Source: CAWIXB01 sp963839955 (GTDB taxonomy: Bacteria; Actinomycetota; Actinomycetes; JACCUZ01). Taken from it: a DNA stretch of 64,000 nt. The DNA lies in assembly GCA_963839955.1 (NCBI GenBank), contig CAWIXB010000001.1:868001-932000 (forward strand), given 5' to 3'. Of this stretch, positions 49,947 through 58,296 are shown one piece after another. The notes below the pieces were generated by a model. The model was not told where the DNA came from. It was given only the letters and a program-made list of their open reading frames with translations, and did not search any database. The position numbers and the translations under genes were made by a program. Position 1 is the first letter of the stretch. Every line of letters begins with the position of its first letter.

Positions 49947-51229
49947 ACACGATGCGGGCCCAGCTCGATGACTCGAGGTTCACCGGGCTCATGCTCGTCG
50001 TCGCCGCGGCCGGTCTGCTGGCCAGCGCGTCGGTGGTCGTCACCGCGTCACCCGGCGGCTTCGTCCGCGCCGACATCGCGCTCTCGTTCGGCGCGTTCAT
50101 CGCACTCGGCGAGCTCGCGCGCATTACCCTGGCCGGCGGCCGCGACGCGGCGCCGATCGCCACCGCGGGTGCCCTCGCGTACGTCCTGCTCACCCGTTAC
50201 AACGGCGAGGACGTGGAGCGTTCGGCACTGCAGGCTGTTGCCGTCACGGCTGTCGCCATGATCGCCGGCGTCGCGCCGCACCTCGTCGCCAACCGTGCAC
50301 CCGGCATCGACACGCTTGCCCGGCGACTGCTGTCCATCGGTGTCGCCGCAGCCGTGTTCCACGGCACGCGCCTCGACGACGTCGTGCGCGAGCTGCCGGG
50401 CTTCGGTCTGGCCTTCGTACTCGTGGCCGTTGTCGCCGTCACGCTGCTCGTGGACGCCCTCATTGCGGCCGCGATGCGGGCCAGCGCCGACCGGGCGCCG
50501 TTCGTGGCTGTCCTGCGCAACGAGCTGCGCGTCCAGGCCGGCATCGGATCGGCCATCGGCTCGACGGGCGTGCTCATCGCCCTGGCGGCCTCCATCATGG
50601 GCCTCTGGGCGCTGCCCATCATCGTCGTGCCCCTGCTGCTCACCCAGTTCGCTTTCCGCCGTCACACGTCGATCCGCGCCACGTCGTTGCAGACGATCCG
50701 CGCCCTCTCGCGCGTCACGGAGCTCGGCGGCTACACCGAGACCGGCCATGCTCGCCGCGTCGGCCACCTCGCAGTCGCTGTGGGCCGGGAGCTCGGCATG
50801 AGCGACACCGACCTGCGCGACCTGGAGTACGCCGCACTCATGCACGACATCGGCCAGCTCTCCCTCGCCGAGCCCATCCCCGGTGGCGCCACGGTCGTCG
50901 CGGCTCCCACCGACCAGCGGCGCATCGCCGCGTTCAGCGCGGACGTCGTACGTCAGACGGGAGTGGTCGACGGTGTCGCCACGATCGTCGCCAAGCAGGC
51001 AGAGCCCTACCGTCGCCCGCACCGGGGCGACGACGAGTCGGTGCCGCTCGCGAGCCGCATCATCAGGGTCGTCAACGCCTATGACGACCTGGTGGGTGAC
51101 TCGACGGACGTCTCGTGCGGGCTCGACGCGCTCGAGCGGCTGCGTCTCGGCATGGCCTACGAGTACGACCCCAGGGTCGTCGAGTCCCTGTCCGGGACGC
51201 TCGTGAGATCCGGGCGCCTCGCGTCCTGA
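49943..51229 (+). CDS. Membrane HD-domain protein with degenerate GYP motif
   Basis: 428 residues from a GTG. About 230 N-terminal residues are membrane helices. The HD part retains GHARRVGHLAVAVGRELG and LMHDIGQLSL (His-Asp), but the HH...DGxGYP part is replaced by IVAKQAEPYRRPH, so metal and substrate ligands are incomplete. It may be a regulatory partner of the intact HD-GYP protein it is coupled to. Its end overlaps the convergent DUF5317 gene by 73 bases. Confidence 0.82.
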   Translation: MNTMRAQLDDSRFTGLMLVVAAAGLLASASVVVTASPGGFVRADIALSFGAFIALGELARITLAGGRDAAPIATAGALAYVLLTRYNGEDVERSALQAVAVTAVAMIAGVAPHLVANRAPGIDTLARRLLSIGVAAAVFHGTRLDDVVRELPGFGLAFVLVAVVAVTLLVDALIAAAMRASADRAPFVAVLRNELRVQAGIGSAIGSTGVLIALAASIMGLWALPIIVVPLLLTQFAFRRHTSIRATSLQTIRALSRVTELGGYTETGHARRVGHLAVAVGRELGMSDTDLRDLEYAALMHDIGQLSLAEPIPGGATVVAAPTDQRRIAAFSADVVRQTGVVDGVATIVAKQAEPYRRPHRGDDESVPLASRIIRVVNAYDDLVGDSTDVSCGLDALERLRLGMAYEYDPRVVESLSGTLVRSGRLAS

Positions 51230-51762
51230 CCCTGGCGGCGAGACCGGCGAGGCAAGGCGAACACGAGCAGTCCCACACCCGCGGCCACCAGGACGTCTCC
51301 GGCGCTCACGGCCTGCGGTCGCCACGGCGAGGCCACCGGGATCACGTCGCCCAGCCACCCCAGCCGGGTCCCCTCGCCGGTCGCCTCGCGCAGGGCGTCG
51401 GAACCCAGACCGAGATGTTGCTCCGGCACGCCGGCTCTCGCGGACGCCTCGACCGAGACCGGCATGGCGCCGTTCGCGAACACCACCACCACGTTGAGCA
51501 GGAGCCCGAGGGCGATCAGGGGGATTCCGGGCAGCTCTCGGTTGCCCAGCAGGAACAGGCCCACCAGCGCCGTGCTGAGGACGAGGGCAGCGGTGCGGGC
51601 CCAGCCGGAGCCAGGTGCCAGGGCAGCCACGCCCAGATGCACGCCACCAGCAACCACCAGCAGGCGCACCGCGCATACGGCGGGCGGTCCGAACCCGCCG
51701 ATGCCGCGCATGAACACGACGGCCGCCACCGCCATGAGCACCGCCAGCACGACCAGGGTCAC
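51157..51762 (-). CDS. DUF5317 family membrane protein
   Basis: 201 residues from a GTG (VTLVVLAVLMAVAAVVF). Hydrophobic segments at about 1-17, 25-45, 55-70, 75-95 and 155-172 alternate with a conserved extracellular loop (VFANGAMPVSVEASARAG...HLGLGSDA...TRLGWLGDVIPV), a hallmark of DUF5317. Function is unknown. In other actinobacteria DUF5317 often neighbours membrane HD-domain genes, as here. The 3' end overlaps the HD gene by 73 bases, in convergent orientation. Confidence 0.75.
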   Translation of the reverse strand: MTLVVLAVLMAVAAVVFMRGIGGFGPPAVCAVRLLVVAGGVHLGVAALAPGSGWARTAALVLSTALVGLFLLGNRELPGIPLIALGLLLNVVVVFANGAMPVSVEASARAGVPEQHLGLGSDALREATGEGTRLGWLGDVIPVASPWRPQAVSAGDVLVAAGVGLLVFALPRRSRRQGQDARRPDLTSVPDRDSTTLGSYS

Positions 51763-51894
51763 GGCAGCAGTGTCGCGCGCCACCACCCCGTGGACGTGGA
51801 GGTGAGCGCACGTGTCCGGCCCGGCACGCCTGACGGCTGTGGTTGGATGCCACCTCGGATCGGGTGGGACGAACCGGGCACGAGAGGAGCTGGG

Positions 51895-52110
51895 GTGGCC
51901 GACGACATCAGGGCCGAGATGGTGGCCAACGTGTTCTCGGTCTCCGTGGCCGAGGGCGACGCCGTCAAGGCCGGCGACACGCTGCTCGTGCTCGAGTCGA
52001 TGAAGATGGAGATCCCGGTCATCTCCGAGTACACCGGCCGAGTCGCCTCGGTCCACGTGTCCGCGGGCGATGTTGTGCAGGAAGGTGACGTTTTGGCTGT
52101 CATCGAGTAG
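51895..52110 (+). CDS. Biotinylated carrier protein (TB7.3-like)
   Basis: 71 residues from a GTG with GAGAGGAG upstream. It is a single biotinyl/lipoyl domain with the biotin motif VLESMKMEIPV (biotinylated Lys in MKM) and hairpin VSAGDVVQEGDVLAVIE. Mycobacterial TB7.3 (Rv3221c) has the same length and also belongs to the sigH neighbourhood. As an independent carrier it may serve an acyl-CoA carboxylase whose other subunits are elsewhere, or biotin storage. Confidence 0.92.
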   Translation: MADDIRAEMVANVFSVSVAEGDAVKAGDTLLVLESMKMEIPVISEYTGRVASVHVSAGDVVQEGDVLAVIE

Positions 52111-52154
52111 GCGGTCGCGCTCAAGGTAGACCGCCGACTGCCGAGAAACCCCAT

Positions 52155-53246
52155 ATGAGTGGATCGGAGCCTCAGTCGGTCGTGGCGTTCCTGCGCGCCC
52201 TCGGCGAGGTCGGCGGGTCCGACCTGCACGTCAAGGTGGGCTCCCCCCCGCGCGTGCGCATCGACGGTCGCCTGCGCAAGCTCCAGGCCCCTAACCTCAC
52301 CCCTGAGGACACCGAGAGCATGGTCAGGGAGGTCCTCAGGGAGGACTTGATCGAGGAGTTCGCCAAGACCAACGAGGCCGACTTCGCCTACTCGGTCCCC
52401 GGCCTCGGCCGATTCCGGGTCAACGCCTTTCGCTCCCGCGGCTCCGCCGGCATGGTGTTCCGCCGGGTGAGCGTCGGCGCGATCCCCCTCGACGAGCTGG
52501 GGTTGCCTCCGGTCCTCGGCGCGCTCGCGATGGAGCCACGCGGGCTCGTGCTGGTCACCGGTCCCACCGGCTCGGGCAAGACCACCACGCTCGCCGGCAT
52601 GATCGACCACATCAACAACAACCGCGAGGTCCACGTCGTCACGATCGAGGACCCGATCGAGGTGCTGCACTTCGACAAGCTCTCGATGATCAACCAGCGC
52701 GAAGTGCGGATCGACACGGTCGACTTCACCACCGCGTTGCGCGCGGCGATGCGCCAGGACCCCGACGTCATCCTCGTCGGCGAGATGCGCGACACCGAGA
52801 CCGTGAAAGCTGCGCTCGCAGCTTCCGAGACCGGTCACTTCGTCATGTCGACGCTGCACACGACCGACGCACAGGAGACCATCACCCGCGTCATCGACTT
52901 CTTCCCGCCGCACGAGCAGAAGCAGGTGCGCCTCGCGCTCGCCGGTGCGCTGCGCGGGATCATCTGCCAGCGCCTGGTTCCCCGCGCCGACGGTCAGGGC
53001 CGCTGCGTCACGATGGAGATCCTGGTCAACACCGGCCGCATCGCGGACGCCATCGCCGACGAGGACAAGACCTCGACGATCAACGAGCTGCTCAAGGACG
53101 GCGCCTACTACGGCATGCAGACCTTCGACCAGCACCTTGTGGCGCTCATCCGCGACGGTGTCATCACCCTCGAGGCCGCGATGCAGGCATCGACGAACCC
53201 CCACGACCTCACCGTCGAGCTGCGCCGACTCGGCCTGGTGGCCTGA
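52155..53246 (+). CDS. pilT: PilT family twitching-motility ATPase
   Basis: 363 residues. N-terminal PAS-like PilT fold (GGSDLHVKVGSPPRVRIDGRLRKL), Walker A GPTGSGKTTTLAGMI near 137, Asp box TIEDPIEVLH, Walker B MRQDPDVILVGEMRD near 205, and ASETGHFVMSTLHT with His box. The C-terminal QRLVPRADGQGRCVTMEILVNT continues the family pattern. It would retract type IV pili. No other pilus gene is in the window. It starts 44 bases after the biotin-carrier gene. Confidence 0.94.
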   Translation: MSGSEPQSVVAFLRALGEVGGSDLHVKVGSPPRVRIDGRLRKLQAPNLTPEDTESMVREVLREDLIEEFAKTNEADFAYSVPGLGRFRVNAFRSRGSAGMVFRRVSVGAIPLDELGLPPVLGALAMEPRGLVLVTGPTGSGKTTTLAGMIDHINNNREVHVVTIEDPIEVLHFDKLSMINQREVRIDTVDFTTALRAAMRQDPDVILVGEMRDTETVKAALAASETGHFVMSTLHTTDAQETITRVIDFFPPHEQKQVRLALAGALRGIICQRLVPRADGQGRCVTMEILVNTGRIADAIADEDKTSTINELLKDGAYYGMQTFDQHLVALIRDGVITLEAAMQASTNPHDLTVELRRLGLVA

Positions 53247-53250
53247 CGGC

Positions 53251-53448
53251 TCAACCGCTGATCGTCCCGTGCTCCACGCACCGGGCGGACCAGCCCGCCG
53301 GGAGCACCTGCACAACCATCCGACGGCCACACCGCGCGCAGTAGCGCGGCGGTTCGAGTGCGGCTCGCGCCGTGCACGACGCGTGGTCGCCGATCGCTGC
53401 TTTCCTGCCGCAGTGCGCGCACCAGGCCCGCACCTCCGTACCTGTCAC
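53251..53448 (-). CDS. bsaP: Biotin synthase auxiliary protein BsaP
   Basis: 65 residues from a GTG overlapping the GNAT stop (GTGA). It has two cysteine pairs in WCAHCG and YCARCGRRM, then MVVQVLPAGWSARCVEHG, the recognisable core of BsaP, which supports sulphur insertion by biotin synthase in mycobacteria. BsaP is normally next to bioB; here bioB is about 4 kb away, so the pairing is split. The open frame upstream belongs to the GNAT gene. Confidence 0.8.
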   Translation of the reverse strand: MTGTEVRAWCAHCGRKAAIGDHASCTARAALEPPRYCARCGRRMVVQVLPAGWSARCVEHGTISG

Positions 53449-53939
53449 GGCACGAGCTCGAGCTTGAAGGCCAGGAGCGTGATGTCCGGGTTGGGCCGCC
53501 AGTCGCGCTCCGGGAGACGCTCGAAACCCATCCGCTCGTAGAGGCGGTGCGCCGCCGTCATCCGGTCGAGGCTGCTGAGCACCATCGCCACACAGCCCTG
53601 CTCGCGTGCCCTGTCGACGCACCAACGGGCCAGTGTCTGGCCGACGCCGCGGCCGCGGGCGTCGGGCGCAACGGCAAGCATCCGGAACTCTGCCTCACCG
53701 GGTCGGGAGATCTCGGCGTACGGCGAGCCGGGGAGGCAGAAGGTGACGGTGCCGAGCAGCTTGGCCGGCGTACCGTCGGCGGCCACGACGAGCTCGGCGT
53801 GAGCGGCCCTATGGGCGGCGCCGCGCAGCTCGTCCGCGTAGTCGTCGTCGTTGTCCAGGTATCCGTCGGCGACGTAGGCCTCGAGGGTGAGGCCCCCGAC
53901 GGTGTCGAACTCCTCGGGCCGGGCGGCGCGCACGATCAC
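53445..53939 (-). CDS. GNAT family N-acetyltransferase
   Basis: 164 residues from a GTG. Motif A is FRMLAVAPDARGRGVGQTLARWCVDRA (about residues 85-112), with GRGVGQ binding acetyl-CoA pyrophosphate. SSLDRMTAAHRLYERMGFERLPERDW completes the fold. Substrate unknown. It is translationally coupled to bsaP, which it precedes. Confidence 0.88.
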   Translation of the reverse strand: MIVRAARPEEFDTVGGLTLEAYVADGYLDNDDDYADELRGAAHRAAHAELVVAADGTPAKLLGTVTFCLPGSPYAEISRPGEAEFRMLAVAPDARGRGVGQTLARWCVDRAREQGCVAMVLSSLDRMTAAHRLYERMGFERLPERDWRPNPDITLLAFKLELVP

Positions 53940-54005
53940 GGCGCTCAGCCTACGAGCGCGCCGACCCGCGCCGACGGGGGGCGCGGGCCGGGGCCCGGAG
54001 CAGGG

Positions 54006-54173
54006 TCAGCTGGCGAACGGACTGGAGGGCAGGTTGGACGATGCCCAGTAGGACGGGCCGTGCGGCGCGTGACGCGGGCGGTCGTGATGGACCGTGCGCA
54101 CCAGGCCGATGGCCGTGACGGAGAGTGCGAGGAACGCGAGAACGAGCACGAAGTAGGTCATGGCAGTAATCAT
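54006..54173 (-). CDS. Small single-pass membrane protein
   Basis: 55 residues (51 if translation begins at the second ATG, 54161). One membrane helix (TYFVLVLAFLALSVTAIGLV) is followed by a His- and Pro-rich tail (VHHDRPRHAPHGPSYW). It diverges from the GlxA-like regulator. The function is unknown. The hydrophobic segment and in-frame tail make it a plausible real gene. Confidence 0.55.
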   Translation of the reverse strand: MITAMTYFVLVLAFLALSVTAIGLVRTVHHDRPRHAPHGPSYWASSNLPSSPFAS

Positions 54174-54244
54174 GCGCTCGTTCAGATCGCGCCAACAGTG
54201 GCAGGCTTGACACCCACCATCAAGTTCCTGCCATACTAGGCCCC

Positions 54245-55201
54245 ATGATCGAACGCGTGGCCGTACCCGTGCTGGACGGGGTGTCGATGTTCGAGCTCGG
54301 CGTCCTCTGCGAGGTCTTCGGTCTGGACCGACCGGACGAGCCGACGCTGCCCAGCTTCGACTTCCGCATCTGCGCCGAGCAGCCCGGCAAGGTGACAACC
54401 CGGTCCGGCATCGACCTGGACGTCGCCTACGACTTCTCTGCCCTCGACGACGCCGACCTCATCGCGGTCGCTCCGGTGCAGCAGGACCAGCCGATCCCGG
54501 CCGACCTGCTGGAGCGACTGCGCGCTGCCATGGACCGCGGCGCCCGCATCCTCAGCGTCTGCAGCGGTGCCTTCGTGCTGGGCGAGGCGGGACTGCTCGA
54601 CGGGCGCGACTGCACCACGCACTGGGTCTACGTCGACGAGCTCGCCGAGCGGTTCCCCGAGGCCCGTGTCGCCTGCCGGTCCCTCTACGTCCAGGACGGG
54701 CCGATCCTCACCAGTGCCGGCACCGCTGCTGGGATCGACGCCTGCCTGCACATCGTCCGCGAGGAGTTCGGCGAGCGGGTGGCCAACCGGCTCGCGCGGC
54801 GGATGGTCGTCCCGCCACACCGTGACGGTGGTCAGCAGCAGTACGTCGACACGCCGATGCCCGCCGTGGACGCCGAGACCCTCCAGGGCACCCTCGAGTG
54901 GATGGGCGACCACCTCGCCGACGACCTCACCGTCGATGGCCTGGCGGCGCGGGTCCACATGTCACCACGCACGTTCGCCCGCCGGTTCCGCTCCGAGACG
55001 GGCACCACGCCCCACCACTGGTTGATCGGCCAGCGGGTTCTGCTCGCGCAGCGGCTCCTGGAAGAGAGCGAGCTGGGCATCGACCTGCTCGCCGACCGGG
55101 CCGGCTTCGGCAGTGCCGCGGTGCTCCGCCACCACTTCGTACGCCGAGTCGGCACCACGCCGCAGGCCTACCGGCGGACCTTCCGCCGAGAGGCCGGCTG
55201 A
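54245..55201 (+). CDS. GlxA-type AraC regulator with DJ-1/PfpI domain
   Basis: 318 residues. Residues 1-180 are a DJ-1/PfpI-like domain with LSVCSGAFVLGEAGLLDGRDCTTHW (Cys at the nucleophile elbow). Residues 215-315 carry two AraC helix-turn-helices (DLTVDGLAARVHMSPRTFARRFRSETGTTPHHWL and IDLLADRAGFGSAAVLRHHFVRRVGTTPQAYRR). Such proteins sense small metabolites and activate catabolic genes. Neighbouring genes do not reveal its target. Confidence 0.9.
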   Translation: MIERVAVPVLDGVSMFELGVLCEVFGLDRPDEPTLPSFDFRICAEQPGKVTTRSGIDLDVAYDFSALDDADLIAVAPVQQDQPIPADLLERLRAAMDRGARILSVCSGAFVLGEAGLLDGRDCTTHWVYVDELAERFPEARVACRSLYVQDGPILTSAGTAAGIDACLHIVREEFGERVANRLARRMVVPPHRDGGQQQYVDTPMPAVDAETLQGTLEWMGDHLADDLTVDGLAARVHMSPRTFARRFRSETGTTPHHWLIGQRVLLAQRLLEESELGIDLLADRAGFGSAAVLRHHFVRRVGTTPQAYRRTFRREAG

Positions 55202-55231
55202 CGCCGACGATCCGTCCCTGCGGGGAACGGG

Positions 55232-56926
55232 TCAGCGGGCGGGTGGCGCCGCCCCCGACTCGCCGGAGGATGCGGCCTGCGTCGCGGTGGCAGCCCCGGC
55301 CATGACACCGGGATCGCCCGCCTCGACGTGGTAGTCGGTCGGGACGGTGACGTCCGGCCCCATGGGGGCCCGAACCGCTCGCAGCAGCAGCGTGCCGACG
55401 ACCGCCACCGCCAGGTTGGCGGCGACAGCCACCAGGCCGGTGTAGATGGTGGAGTCCGAGTCGATGCCCAGCTCGGAGAGCCGGTAGAGCGGGCCGCCGA
55501 AGTGTTCCTTGTCGCGCAAGGGGTTGGGGGTGTCCCAGAGCATCCACATCCCGAACGACAAGCCCACCGCCCAGCCGGCGAGCAGTGCCCAGCGGTGGAA
55601 CCATCCGGTGAACAGCCCCAGCACGATCGACGGGAGCGTCTGCAGGATGATGACACCGCCGATGAGCTGCAGGTCGATGGAGAACTGGGGGTCGAGGAAC
55701 AGGATCACCACGACCGCACCGAGCTTGACGACCAGTGACATCAGCTTGCTGGCACGGGCTTCCTGGGCCGCGCTCGCATCGCGGTTGATGTACTCCTTGT
55801 AGATGTTGCGTGCGAAGAGGTTCGCCGCCGCGATGGACATGATGGCGGCAGGCACGAGTGCACCGATGGCGATGGCCGCGAACGCGACGCCGGCGAACCA
55901 GTCCGGGAACATCTCCTCGTAGAGCAGCGGCACCACCGTGTTGCTGTCTCCAGGGACACCGGCCTCAGGATCGGCGCCCAGAGGCGTGATGCCCGCAGCG
56001 ATGGCCATGTAGCCGAGCAGCGCGAGCAGTCCCAGGACGAAGCTGTACGCCGGGAGCGCCGCCATGTTGCGCTTGATGACGTCGCGGCTCTTGCTGGCGA
56101 GCACGCCGGTGATCGAGTGCGGGTAGATGAACAGCGCGAGAGCCGAGCCGAACGCGAGGGTCGAGTAGCCGAGGACCGCAGGGTCGGCGAGGATCAGCCC
56201 GTCGGCCGGGCCGTCGGGCGGGGGTGGGGTCGCGTCGAACTTGTCGTTGGCCGCGCTGAAGATCGCGTCCCAGCCACCGAGCTTGCCCGGGATCACCACG
56301 ATCGCCGCGATGACGACGATGTAGATGAGCGTGTCCTTGACGAACGCGATGAGCGCCGGCGCGCGCAGACCGGACTGGTAGGTGTAGAGCGCGAGGATCA
56401 CGAACGCGATGATCAGCGGGAGGTCAGCGGCCACTCCCGTGCCCTCGATGCCCATCGTCTTGATCACGGCCTGGATACCGACCAGCTGGAGCGCGATGTA
56501 GGGCATGGTCGCGACGATGCCCGTGAGTGCGACCATCAGCGCCAGGGTGCTCGACCCGTGGCGACCGCGAATGAAGTCGGCAGGGGTCACGTAGCCGTGG
56601 CGATGACTCACCGACCACAGCCGCACCGCGACGAGGAACACCATCGGGTAGACCACGATCGTGTAGGGCACGGCGAAGAAGCCGAGTGCGCCCGCGCCGT
56701 AGATCAGCGCCGGGACGGCGACGAACGTGTAGGCGGTGTAGAGGTCGCCGCCGATCAGGAACCAGGTGATCCAGGCACCGAAGTTCCGGCCGCCGAGACC
56801 CCACTCGTCGAGGTGCTCGAGGCTCTCGGCGCGGCGCCAGCGCGACGCGACGAAACCGAGGACGGTGACCAGCAGGAACAGCGCGAGGAAGACGACCGCC
56901 TCGACGGTCTTGATGTCGTCCATCAC
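55232..56926 (-). CDS. Sodium:solute symporter (monocarboxylate MctP-like)
   Basis: 564 residues with about thirteen helices. The sequence (GGRNFGAWITWFLIGGDLYTAYTFVAVPALIYGAGALGFFAVPYTI) and the late LFIYPHSITGVLASKSRDVIKRNMAALPAYSF fit the monocarboxylate permease branch of the SSS family. It should import lactate, pyruvate or acetate with Na+ or H+. A DUF3311 gene overlaps its start by four bases, which is the standard pairing for this transporter type. Confidence 0.9.
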   Translation of the reverse strand: MMDDIKTVEAVVFLALFLLVTVLGFVASRWRRAESLEHLDEWGLGGRNFGAWITWFLIGGDLYTAYTFVAVPALIYGAGALGFFAVPYTIVVYPMVFLVAVRLWSVSHRHGYVTPADFIRGRHGSSTLALMVALTGIVATMPYIALQLVGIQAVIKTMGIEGTGVAADLPLIIAFVILALYTYQSGLRAPALIAFVKDTLIYIVVIAAIVVIPGKLGGWDAIFSAANDKFDATPPPPDGPADGLILADPAVLGYSTLAFGSALALFIYPHSITGVLASKSRDVIKRNMAALPAYSFVLGLLALLGYMAIAAGITPLGADPEAGVPGDSNTVVPLLYEEMFPDWFAGVAFAAIAIGALVPAAIMSIAAANLFARNIYKEYINRDASAAQEARASKLMSLVVKLGAVVVILFLDPQFSIDLQLIGGVIILQTLPSIVLGLFTGWFHRWALLAGWAVGLSFGMWMLWDTPNPLRDKEHFGGPLYRLSELGIDSDSTIYTGLVAVAANLAVAVVGTLLLRAVRAPMGPDVTVPTDYHVEAGDPGVMAGAATATQAASSGESGAAPPAR

Positions 56927-57171
56927 CGGTCACCCCGCGTCGCCCGGTACACGATGAGGGTCAACACGACACTGATCGGGATCCACATCATCTGGTACCA
57001 GTAGAAGAACGGCCAGCCCGCGAGGGTGGGCTCCTCCTTGTTGTAGATCGTCGGCACCAACGTGCCGAGGAGCGGTATGAGGAGCAGCAGGTTCCACGCC
57101 GGCGCGTGGACTCGCTTCTCGGCGGCCTCGCGTACGGCCTCGGGCTCGCGATTGCTGTCGTCAACGGCCAC
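56923..57171 (-). CDS. DUF3311 family small membrane protein
   Basis: 82 residues from a GTG. Two membrane helices (NLLLLIPLLGTLVPTIYN and PFFYWYQMMWIPISVVLTLIVY) separated by the EEPTLAGWPFFYWYQ signature define DUF3311. It is found beside SSS transporters and may be a small subunit. It overlaps the symporter start by four bases (ATGA). Confidence 0.9.
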   Translation of the reverse strand: MAVDDSNREPEAVREAAEKRVHAPAWNLLLLIPLLGTLVPTIYNKEEPTLAGWPFFYWYQMMWIPISVVLTLIVYRATRGDR

Positions 57172-57276
57172 GTCGTGCTCCTATGGCAGGAATGCGGACG
57201 GCGGGACATTACCCCGCTTTCTCACCATTTAGACAGCCCAGGGGAGCCCGCGCGCCCCGGACCGCGCTCAGCGTGC

Positions 57277-58296
57277 TCAGAGGGTGTCGGAGAGCGCCTT
57301 GACCGGCATGTGCAGCTCGCCGAGCAGGGCCAGGTCGTCGTCAGGCGTGCGGCCCAGCGTGGTGAGGTAGTTGCCGACGATGACGGCGTTGACGCCGCCG
57401 AGCATGCCGTCGCGGGTGCCGAGGTCACCGAGGGTGACCTCGCGGCCGCCGGCGTACCGCAGGATCGTGCGCGGCAGGGCGAGGCGGAACGCGGCGATGG
57501 TGCGCAGCGCGTCCTTGCCGTCCATCACCGGCAGCTCGCCGAACGGCGTGCCGGGCCTCGGGTTGAGGAAGTTGAGCGGCACCTCGTCGGGCTCGAGCTC
57601 GGCCAGCTGCGCGGCGAACTCGGCCCGCTGCGCCACCGACTCACCCATGCCGACGATGCCTCCACAGCACACCTCCATGCCCGCGTCGCGGACCATGGTG
57701 AGCGTGGACCAGCGCTCCTCCCACGTGTGCGTCGTGACGACGTGCCGGAAGTACGACCGTGCGGTCTCGAGGTTGTGGTTGTAGCGGTGCACGCCCATGT
57801 CGGCGAGCTCGTCGACCTGCTCCTGGGTCAGCATGCCCAACGACGCGGCGACGTTGATGTCGACGGCGGCCTTGATGGCGTCGACCCCCTCGCGCATCTG
57901 GCGCATCAGCCGGTCATCGGGGCCGCGCACGGCAGCCACGATGCAGAACTCCGTCGCGCCTGTCGCGGCGGTCTCACGGGCCGCCTCGACGAGGCTGGGG
58001 ATGTCGAGCCACGCGGCGCGCACCGGCGACTGGAACTGCCCCGACTGGGAGCAGAAGTGGCAGTCCTCGGGGCAGCCCCCGGTCTTGACGGAGACGATGC
58101 CCTCGACCTCGACCTCGGGCCCGCACCAGCGCATCCGCACGTCATGCGCAAGGGCCAAGGCCTCCGGCAACGCGTCGTCGGGGAGCTGGAGCACCTCGAG
58201 AACCTGGGCCTCGGCGAGGCCCCGGCCCTCGTCGAGCACCTGCCGTCGTGCGGTGGCGAGGACGTCGTACGACGTGCCGGTGGTGCTAGCGGTCAC
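57277..58296 (-). CDS. bioB: Biotin synthase
   Basis: 339 residues from a GTG. Radical SAM [4Fe-4S] motif CPEDCHFCSQS (CxxxCxxC), YNHNLETARSYF, the [2Fe-2S] ligands CCGGIVGMGES, and NFLNPRPGTP are all intact. It inserts sulphur into dethiobiotin to make biotin, using BsaP as helper in actinobacteria. Its start overlaps bioD by four bases, so the two are translated together. Confidence 0.96.
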   Translation of the reverse strand: MTASTTGTSYDVLATARRQVLDEGRGLAEAQVLEVLQLPDDALPEALALAHDVRMRWCGPEVEVEGIVSVKTGGCPEDCHFCSQSGQFQSPVRAAWLDIPSLVEAARETAATGATEFCIVAAVRGPDDRLMRQMREGVDAIKAAVDINVAASLGMLTQEQVDELADMGVHRYNHNLETARSYFRHVVTTHTWEERWSTLTMVRDAGMEVCCGGIVGMGESVAQRAEFAAQLAELEPDEVPLNFLNPRPGTPFGELPVMDGKDALRTIAAFRLALPRTILRYAGGREVTLGDLGTRDGMLGGVNAVIVGNYLTTLGRTPDDDLALLGELHMPVKALSDTL

